Program-made: the position numbers and the translations under genes
In this document: positions 56,661-64,000 of the stretch, one piece after another
Layout: each line of letters opens with the position of its first letter
Numbering within the stretch: the stretch's first letter is position 1
The notes under the pieces: model-generated
What the model was told of the DNA's origin: nothing
Seen by the model: only the letters and a program-made list of their open reading frames with translations
The model's database searches: none
Origin: Toxonevra muliebris
Taxonomy: Eukaryota; Arthropoda; Insecta; Diptera; Pallopteridae
Assembly (NCBI GenBank): GCA_963691655.1
Contig: OY829328.1
Span: 79,860,400-79,924,399 of the forward strand
Reading direction: 5' to 3'
Length of the DNA stretch: 64,000 bases

Positions 56661-57926
56661 CAGGGTGACAATCATAAAGTGACGCACACATTTCAGCAGT
56701 TATTTTCAAAAGGACGTACTTCCATTAAGTACAAATAAGTGTTAACATTGCTGAATATATAAGCATTCATTTGAACCCCACCTCATTCAATATAACCTCC
56801 TTTAGCCTGCACACATGCCTTCAATCGATCCGGAAATCGTAGGACTGTTCGCCGCAGGACTTCCTGATCAATTTCAGTTCAGGCTTTCTCTAATGAATTT
56901 GTCAGCGACTCCAGACTGTGGTGTTGAGATGCACAAGCCTTACTCTCTAAAATACTCCAAATAGAGTAGTCCATTGGATTCAAGTCTGGGGAGTATTGTG
57001 GCCATTCTTGAGATGTTATGAATCCAGAAAAATTATCTTTTATCCATGTTGGCGTTAATTTTGCCATGTGGGAAGGTGCAGAATCTTGCTGGAAAGTCCA
57101 GTTTTCATTTCCAAATGTATCTTGGGCCCAGGGAAGAACATGTTCATTTAAAATGCTCCGATAAACAACCAGGTCAATTTTAACACCCTCTTCAACGAAT
57201 ATTAGAGGGGTTCTGGCATTAGCGGAAACTCCAGCCCATACCATAACGGAAGCTGGCTTTTGAATTCGGCCAACAGTCCTATTTTGTTGCGATGATGATG
57301 TTAGCCACATTCCGGTCATTTTGCACATTGAAATGTTGTTCAACCGTGAAAATTTTTTCATCTGTAAACAAGATATTTTCAACATTTTTTAACACGGAGG
57401 AGCGTAGCAACGCCTTGCATCTTTGCAGTCGCAAATCTTTCTTTTTTTGTGTCAGATCTTGAGCTTTTCGGAGCTTGTACGGCTTAAGATTAAGCTTTGA
57501 TTTTGCAATGATTCGCACTGTTTCACGGTTTACTTCCACTTCCTTAGCGATTTTTCTCATTGAGCGCCTTGGATTTCGCTTGATTCGTTTACGAATTTTT
57601 TCTGTTAAACCAGTAGTGGCAACTGTTGAAAATTTTTCCCGGTCTCTATCTCCAAAACCCCCAGTTTCATTATATCGAATAATAGCTCGGTCTACCGTAC
57701 GACTTGACAAATTTAAAGCCTTTGCAATTTGACGGCTACTATAATTTACCAAATGAAATTTCATAATTTCACGACGTCCATTTTTATGGAAATTTCAAAA
57801 TGTAATAACAGAAATTCAAATGAAATTTCAATGATGAATGAATTTGCTTTTTAAATTAAAGTAACGGTAAATGGCAAAGCTTGCTGCAGAGTATTAAACT
57901 TGCGTCACTTTACAATTGTCACCCTG
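56661..57926 (-). mobile_element. maT-type (Tc1/mariner superfamily) transposon, 1266 bp, complete ends
   Basis: Inverted ends: CAGGGTGACAATCATAAAGT on the left and CAGGGTGACAATTGTAAAGT on the right in reverse complement, continuing GACGCA on both. TA flanks both sides (56659-56660 and 57927-57928). One transposase pseudogene fills the interior. Length and ends are as expected for a full copy. Confidence 0.95.
56783..57764 (-). pseudogene. maT-type DD37D transposase, two inactivating lesions
   Basis: The minus-strand start at 57764 gives MKFHLVNYSSRQIAKALNLS, a helix-turn-helix with RTVDRAI as the recognition helix, then a second one around RRSMRKIAKEVEVNRETVR. ILFTDEKIFTVE (first Asp) lies near 57345. 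A frameshift falls at about 57295-57310, after which SVMVWAGVSANARTPLIFVE, WTFQQDSAPSHMA (second Asp) and YSPDLNPMDYSIW (third Asp) continue. The last two Asps are 37 residues apart, the DD37D spacing of the maT clade. A TGA at 56879 replaces a probable Trp; the frame then runs on through LRRTVLRFPDRLKACV to TGA at 56783-56785. With only two lesions in about 325 codons it is a young copy. Confidence 0.93.
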
Positions 57927-57928
57927 TA

Positions 57929-58239
57929 TATGTATAAGAGAAATATTTAAACTTAACTATTTTTAAATCTTTTTAAGTATTAAAATATTTTACGCATACA
58001 ATAATTACAAGTAATAATAATAATAACTAAATGAAATGCCAATGACCACAAATACATGCATACATGCCATAAATACACTGTGTTCAATATCTTACTAAAC
58101 ACATTAATTTTCTAATTTATGTTAATTGCAATGATCATAGAAAATATTAAATAGAACAAGGTTGTATGTGTGAGATTCTATTGGAATTTGAAAGGTGACC
58201 AGTGTTTCTTATAATAAAATAGTTGCTTTAATTCGGGAC
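57929..58239. other. AT-rich spacer
   Basis: Nothing recognised apart from (TAA)n near 58013-58025. Confidence 0.5.
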
Positions 58240-59285
58240 TTTGTCCTCTGAAATCGGTTTACAAATTACAATTCTGCTGTGTCCGTAGTTTTGGCAGTCC
58301 TATTTCTCTGGGTCTGACTGCACTTGAGGTTGCGGAAGCTTTGGTATATAGTTCCATAGAAAACTAATGTACTAGCACGCTTAGGGCCTCTGTCGGGCAT
58401 GAGTGGATAGCACCTGTAATGCCTATGCATGCTGACCTTTGAACTCTACCTAGTTTAATTTGGTTACAGCCTTTCCTAGTGATGCATACGTCTAAATTGA
58501 CCTTTTGAGGATGTGTATGACCAGAGTGGCACTTGTGCATTCTTATGGAAGTATATAAGGCTATGTAGACTTTCTTGACTCTAAGTTGGCTTTCTAACTG
58601 AGCTTAATGTCAACGATGACCCCTAAGTACTTGGCGTTCTTTGATAAAGTTAGTGTATGACCATTCAATTTGGGTAGATTAAAGCTTGGTATATTGGTTT
58701 TTGTGGTGAAAAGCATTATTTCTGTTTTATTTGGACTCACTCAAAGGCCGGAATTGAATGCCTCTTCCAAAATCTCACTTATTATATTTGGAAACAGACC
58801 TGAGACTATGATCACCACATCATCCGCATACGCTACCACTTTAATCCCGCCTTTTATTGAATTCAGTCAGTATGCCCTCTATGACAATTAGCTATAGTAC
58901 TTACTTAGTTGTGAGAGAACACTCCCTTGGGGTGTTCCCCTTCTTACTGACCTTTTTATGCTGCTGGTACCCATTTCCGTCAGAATCTGGTTTCCAACAT
59001 GAATATGATCCAGCTATTTAGTCCCTCTCCTATACCTAGATTCTCCAGAGCGGATTGGATAGCCTCTGCCTTAACGTTATTGAAAGCGCCTTCTATTTCA
59101 AGGAAGGCAGCCAATGAGAATTGCTTGTGTTCTAGTAATTTTTCGATTGTGCCGACTACCTCATGTAGGGCAGTTTCGGTGGACTTGCACTTGAGGTAGG
59201 CGTGCTGGGATTTTGAGAACGCTTTACTTTCAACTATCTTTCTAAGATGTCTAGAACGTGTTCTAGTGATACACACTTATATTCG
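58240..59285 (-). pseudogene. I-type LINE reverse transcriptase remnant
   Basis: On the minus strand from about 59285: KIVESKAFSKSQHAYLKCKS, TETALHEVV, LAAFLEIEGAFNNV (about 59085-59125, first RT Asp region altered to Glu), IQSALENLGIG, RRGTPQGSVLS (about 58915-58950) and KVVAYADDVVIIVSG (about 58805-58845), the intact catalytic YADD box. Downstream, FNSGL and TLSVRKPT-like pieces run into decay by 58240. Frames change after the first 100 residues. It ends before RNase H on one side and is truncated in the fingers region on the other. Confidence 0.87.
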
Positions 59286-61379
59286 ATAACGAAATCACCA
59301 AAAGCACCTAAACAGAGCGGCTGAAAAAATCTTATTGAAGACATTTGCTCCTCAAATCGATACATTGAATGTTAGTTTAATTGATTTTGATACGAATGGC
59401 AAAAGCTTACATTCCAAACTCCAATGTAATTTCCATGAAAGTATGCTTCAGAACAGACACTGAAAACAGTAATGTAATATTGAAAACGGCTTTGGACCAT
59501 TAATATACAAAGGCGGATTTCTCCTAAACTAGAGCCAATCGTGCCAAAGAGCCAACGGATCTGAACCTAGTATGCCCATACGAAACTCACTCCCAAGGTT
59601 TGTCTCTATTCTTGACAACCAATTTCAAGCACAGTGTTATTATTAGTTTCCTTAATCTATAAATAAAACATTCATTTAATTTCTAAAATCCTTAAACTGA
59701 AAGTGTAATCTAAAAGTCCGTAGGTTTACGCACTGAATTCAGATTTTTAAAATCAGTATTTTAGAATAAAAAATTCAAGATAATCAGTGCATGCATTGAT
59801 AAAATCAGTACGTCTGGCTACCCTATATGTACAGTGCAGTATAAACTAAACCATAAATTGTGGCGGATTCCGAAACGGCCGTCTGATTTGCCCGTCTCTA
59901 TATACATTGTTGTTGTGATGACTACATTTGTTCATTAACCTGTTTATATATAACTTCAAATAACGAAATTTACATGAACTTAAGTCATGACTTTGAAAAT
60001 TAACCTCTAGATTTAATTTTCATAGTCTCCTAAAAAACCATTCTAATTGTGCAATTTATTGGTAACGGTGAAATTTTTCTTTAAAAAGGAGAGAATAGGT
60101 CCTTTTTTGTTATCGAAATTTCAGGTTTCCTACTCATACTGTATTTTGAATTATTTTAGTAAAAAAAATTTTGTAAAACAGATTTTTGTTTTTTTGTTGC
60201 AGAATTTTGAGAATAAAATTTTAAAAAGCAGAATAATGTGACCAGAATCTTTTGCAGCCAGAATTTTGAGAAGCAGAAATTCGATTTCCGAATTCTGACC
60301 AGCCAGAATATCGATCCCAACCCTTGAAAAAGATCGAATTACAGATTATGTCTGTTAAGTTCCATTGAAATAGAGTTCTTGGGGATTATCCACTTAAAAT
60401 TTGCATCGAGAACCTATCAAATCTAACAAAAGATGTCTGTTTAATTTCGATCATTAATATATTAATTTTGCAGTCAGTATTTATTTGATTTTTCAAGTAT
60501 GCAATAATTTATCGAACACAGTGTATTTCTGTACGTATGCAAAAGAAAAGCAATAAGAAAGTAAAAAAAAAAAGAAAACCTTTAGGAAAAATAGCGTCTG
60601 TCTTCACTTCTGCTTCGTTCTCTTCATGTTTTTTTCCTTGTGTATCCATACATATGTAGGTACATTGTTGAAGCAAGTAAGTAAATAATATATTTTAGTA
60701 ACACTAAGTAGCAACTATGATATTTCTATGACAATTGTATTAAAATGTCATTGTTGTTGTAGTTGAAAACTGAGTTGTTAGCTCAGTATATAAGTATGTA
60801 TATGCATATACGTATATGGAAACTAAACTGAAATGAAATGCAATAACAATAATACATAATAACTAATAATAATAATAATATTAATGGAATAATGGTAGTA
60901 ATAATGAAAAGTATATATACATACTTATATTCGTTTGTGAAAGTGAAAACATAGAAATGCAACTGAATGACTGAATGAATGAGTCAGTAATAATCATCAT
61001 CGATAGGTATGTGCTTGTTCAATGTGTGTTAATTTCAGTTCAATTAACAAAATAAAATACTATATTGTAATGAGAAAATGGCATTATTTTTAGAGCACAA
61101 AAAACAAAAAAAAAAAAAACGTGAACAAGTATTGTTAACAATTTTTCAATTAGACTTTATACAATTTTGTTAAAATATATGCATTTAAAATTGTAATTTT
61201 GAAAATTTTGAAAATCCTCATTTTCGAACTTTTAGATTAAGATTTCATGAAATACCGATGTGATAGAAAAATTATACACCTTGATTCGGGTTTATTGCAC
61301 TAATATATGTACATATAAAAATTTAGAAATCAATGTTCGTTTTCAATGATGTTAATAATGGGCCTGTAATACCTGGAAT
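59286..61379. other. AT-rich non-coding DNA
   Basis: No coding homology apart from the 108-bp repeat at 59856-59963. Simple repeats include (TAA)n near 60864-60882 and a poly(A) near 61107-61120. Confidence 0.55.
59856..59963 (-). repeat. 108-bp dispersed repeat, copy B (inverted)
   Basis: The reverse complement equals 38506-38613 except at two positions; similarity stops sharply at both ends. Confidence 0.9.
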
Positions 61380-61888
61380 GCCCATAAGATAACCATTCAT
61401 CCCTCGCCACACTCCTCTATGATTGATTTATAACTAGTCCAATTGAATCCACAGAGTGAATCGGGGCCTGTGTGTAAACCGCTGAACCCTTCCTGACAAG
61501 CTTATCAGCAGTAGCCTGGTATCCAACAACGCATGATTTTGTTATGGGTAGACAACTGCTAAGGACTATCAAAACACTACTTCACTAGCTTCGAAGTGAA
61601 GCACCATGATGAAAGTACCCTGAGAGCCGCTTGGCTGTCAGAGAAGATTATAATTTTAGGACCTTTTAGACCTTTAATAAGGTTAATTCTGACGCATATC
61701 TCAATTCCGTATATTTCGGCTTGAAAAACACTAGGCCATGTGCCAAATGGAATTGAGATTCGAGTGTTAGGTTCAACAACGCTAGCATCAGAGCGACAAT
61801 CGGTTTTCGAGCCGTCAGTATACCAATTGAGTGCCAAGGGATCGAAGTTGGGGAACTGGGTATTACAATCGGGCCTGGACGGAAGATT
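61380..61888 (-). pseudogene. I-type LINE RNase H remnant
   Basis: Minus-strand ALNWYTDGSKTDCRSDASVV (about 61775-61837, first catalytic Asp), then WPSVFQAEIYGIEICVR and IIIFSDSQAALRVLSSW (about 61600-61650) are the N-terminal and middle parts of RNase H. After the frame stops at 61577, decayed WIPGY and ACQEG segments and WTSYKSIIEE (about 61420-61450) represent its end and the following linker. The latter resembles the LINE at 45251-45499. The 5' side borders the (TTAGG)n array directly. Confidence 0.85.
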
Positions 61889-61889
61889 A

Positions 61890-62027
61890 GTTTAGGTTGG
61901 GTTAAGGTTAGGTAAGGTTGGGTTAGGTTAGGTTAGGTTAGGTTAGGTTAGGTTAGGTTAGGTTAGGTTAGGTTAGGTTAGGTTAGGTTAGGTTAGGTTA
62001 GGTTAGGTTAGGTTAGGTTAGGTTAGG
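61890..62027 (+). repeat. (TTAGG)n array, about 21 perfect units plus degenerate edge
   Basis: 61921-62027 is uninterrupted GGTTA/TTAGG. 61890-61920 is a drifted version (AGGTTGGGTTAAGGTTAGGT). TTAGG is the canonical telomere repeat of many insects. Here it lies between a minus-strand I-type fragment and a plus-strand R1-clade fragment. Confidence 0.97.
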
Positions 62028-62521
62028 AAGGAGGAACAGAAGAGAGGAAGCGTACCATTATGGAATGGCAGCGAAACTGGGAGCAGTCCAAAAAGGGTCG
62101 CTGCACCTTTAACCTAATCCCTAATATAGCAGCGTGGATGGAGCGCAAACATGGAGAAGTCGATTATTTCGTCACCCAAATGCTCAGCGGGCATGGGTGC
62201 TTTAAACAATATCTGCACAGATTTAAACTTGAAGAAGACCCGTTCTGCCCGAACTGCCCGAGCGAACCCGAGGACTCAACACACATCATTTTTCACTGCC
62301 CACGCTTCAACAGCATCAGGGAGGAACTAGAGAGAGCTTTTGGGGAACCCCCCACGGTAGCCAACTTGACAGCACAGATGTGCCAAACGATAGAGAAGTG
62401 GAATGCAGTATGCAAGATGGCGAAGGGCATTCTGACATTATTAAGGAATGCTGAATCTGAACGTAAAGCCGAGCGTGCGCAACGAAATATCGCAAATACA
62501 GAAGACGACGAGGATGGGTGA
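62028..62521 (+). CDS. R1-clade LINE ORF2, C-terminal fragment
   Basis: The frame is open from the array border (R-K-R-T-I-M-E-W-Q-R near 62047) to TGA at 62521. It reads FVTQMLSGHGCFKQYLHRFK (about 62168-62227), then the finger CPNCPSEPEDSTHIIFHCPR (about 62243-62303), Cys-x2-Cys-x8-His-x4-Cys, which with the GHGCF motif is characteristic of R1-clade LINEs. The C-terminus is acidic (DDEDG). There is no RNase H and no RT: the copy is 5'-truncated exactly where (TTAGG)n begins. A 225-bp 3' UTR and a 22-A tail (62747-62768) follow. It would act only as part of the full RT-endonuclease protein; alone it is inert. Confidence 0.88.
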
Positions 62522-62768
62522 TGAACAATAAACAATTATTGACACAACACAAATAGATCCAAACAACAGAATCAACAAACGAGTAACAGCATAAAGCTGA
62601 ACCAGCCCTGCGAAGTAATACCAACTGGTAGTCCCGCGGGGAGAGTGGTAGGAGAGGAAGTAGGTGGTTTTAGTCGGTAGGAATCCGACATAACCGTAGA
62701 ACTGGAGTTCTACGGTATCTTTGAAGATTTCCACCTGCCAACGTACAAAAAAAAAAAAAAAAAAAAAA
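62522..62768 (+). other. R1-clade LINE 3' UTR and poly(A) tail
   Basis: Non-coding region after the stop at 62521, ending in about 22 A (62747-62768) and then immediately GGTTAGG repeats. Confidence 0.85.
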
Positions 62769-62787
62769 GGTTAGGTTAGGTTAGGTT
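62769..62787 (+). repeat. Short (TTAGG)3 block between two R1-clade fragments
   Basis: GGTTAGGTTAGGTTAGG follows the poly(A) directly and is joined to the next LINE fragment at about 62785-62788. Confidence 0.95.
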
Positions 62788-64000
62788 TACCGACCGTTAT
62801 GCATGCTGGATACACTGGGCAAAGTTCTCGAACGCATTATAGGGGACAGGCTCCAGGAGTGGCTTAAAAAACCAGGAGGGCTATCAGCACGACAGTTTGG
62901 ATTCAGAAGAGGACAATCCACGGTCGACGCAATACAAACGGTAATGAATATTGCACGCGAGGCCACCAGCGGCAACCAATGGGGAAACGGCAAGAAGAAG
63001 TACTGCGCCGTAGTGACGTTGGACATCAAAAATGCCTTCAATTCGGCGAACTGGCCTCAGATTATGAGTGCACTGAGAGGATTCGAAGTACCGGAATACC
63101 TGTTGCAAATAATCGCAAACTACTTCGACAACAGAATTTTAATATACGATACTGATGACGGCGTGAAGCAGTATCGTGTCAAAGGAGGCGTTCCGCAGGG
63201 CTCCGTTCTCGGTCCAACACTATGGAACGCAATGTATGACGGCATCCTCAAATTGGATCTCCCGGAGGATGCAACAATCGTAGGATATGCAGACGACATC
63301 GCGATAGTGGCAGTAGCCAAGAACCTGGACTCGCTACAGGCTATATGTAACGATGTCATCTCAAGAGTAAGAAGATGGCTGTACAATTCGAAGCTGGAAT
63401 TGGCGGAGCAGAAGACGGAAGTCGTGGTATTGAGTACCAGAAGAGCACGTGCAGAGCTGGTCATCACGGTTGGTGATCATAACATCACCTCGTGTCCACA
63501 CATTAAGTACTTAGGAGTACTTATAGATTCTAGAATGACGTTCAAGGATCACCTGAAAGCTGCTGGTGGAAAAGCAGCACGAATAAACAGCGCATTAACA
63601 CGCATCATGCCGAATATAGGAGGCCCGCGTGAGGGCAGGCGCCGGCTGCTTTCAACGGTTACTACGTCAGTAATCTTGTATGCAGCACCTATCTGGGCGG
63701 ACAGCAAGAAAACACACCAGAAAGATATCCGTGCGATATATAGGCTCAGTGCCCTGAGGGTTGCTAGCGCGTATCGCACAGTATCGGACGATGCTATTTG
63801 TGTCATAGCAAGTAAGGTGCCCATAGATTTACAGGCACAAGAGATGAAGCGGTTATATGGCCGTGACACAAAATCAACCGAAGCCATAAGAAGAGAAGAA
63901 AGACAGCGTACCATCATGGAATGGCAGCGAAGATGGGAGTCATCCGAGAAGTGTCGATGGACCTACAATCTCATTACGAATATAGAAGAGTGGATATCAC
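62788..64000 (+). CDS. R1-clade LINE reverse transcriptase, uninterrupted, runs off window
   Basis: A continuous stop-free frame of about 404 codons begins mid-protein at YRPLCMLDTLGKVLERII, so the apurinic-type endonuclease and N-terminal RT motifs are missing. It continues with SARQFGFRRGQSTVDAI, VVTLDIKNAFNSANW (first catalytic Asp, about 63012-63056), VKGGVPQGSVLGPTLW (about 63178-63225), IVGYADDIAIVA (catalytic pair, 63276-63311) and IKYLGVLIDSRMTFKDH (about 63504-63554). The thumb and then RQRTIMEWQRRWESS (about 63905-63950) follow, aligning with the start of the fragment at 62028. All catalytic residues visible are intact and no frameshift is seen, so the copy is young. Its 5' break adjoins (TTAGG)3. 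The overlap with the neighbouring fragment is only about 60% identical in protein, so the two are different subfamilies. Confidence 0.9.

Noticed and set aside
61921..62027. True chromosome end (telomere)
   Set aside because: The array is only about 107 bp, interstitial, and flanked on both sides by retroelement fragments.

Overview
The window looks like repeat-dense, AT-rich chromosomal DNA from a higher fly (Diptera, perhaps a calyptrate). This rests on dense (CAA)n/(CAG)n, (CATA)n and (TG)n runs, A/T homopolymers, and a mix of Tc1, mariner, maT, hAT, piggyBac-like, I-type and R1-clade elements. The species cannot be named from the sequence. No convincing host protein-coding exon was found. 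Every long stretch of recognisable protein homology belongs to a transposable element, so this is either a very long intron or an intergenic desert; the sequence does not decide which.

Layout. 0-11 kb: a Tc1 transposase remnant at the left edge, then three tandem-repeat blocks: a 21-bp minisatellite (2.4-3.5 kb), a ~120-bp satellite (5.2-6.3 kb) and a ~2.7-kb array of an 11-bp unit with ~1.07-kb higher-order structure (8.1-10.8 kb). 12-22 kb: an I-type LINE pseudogene split by a 936-bp hAT element, a second RNase H remnant, a degenerate CAGACCAAAA-rich block and a ~130-bp repeat array. 24-32 kb: several non-autonomous inverted-repeat elements, including two flanked by TTAA and a 1.3-kb hAT with a perfect 8-bp target duplication. 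34-41 kb: an inverted copy of the first hAT, a tRNA-headed SINE, a 5'-truncated LINE with a 16-bp target duplication, an internally deleted mariner and a third hAT family. 42-43 kb: triplet-repeat DNA containing a 30-bp-stem hairpin. 43-54 kb: nested, decayed I-type LINE fragments, one interrupted by a 1-kb inverted-repeat element carrying two tRNA-like modules in opposite orientation. 54-58 kb: a DUF4780-type gene remnant between inverted repeats and a nearly complete DD37D maT transposon. 58-64 kb: more LINE remnants, then two R1-clade LINE fragments, each joined at its 5' end to (TTAGG)n.

The most unusual arrangement is at 61.9-64.0 kb: (TTAGG)n, R1-clade 3' fragment, poly(A), (TTAGG)3, then a second R1-clade fragment with an uninterrupted reverse transcriptase frame that runs off the window. 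This is the geometry of telomere-repeat-targeted R1 elements such as SART in moths, but Diptera are thought to lack TTAGG telomeres. Separately, several I-type LINE copies end in CCTAACC pentamers, and a SINE shares its 3' end with a (TAA)n-tailed LINE copy 10 kb away.

All coordinates come from reading the sequence. Family assignments rest on recognised motifs, terminal repeats and target duplications, not on database searches.
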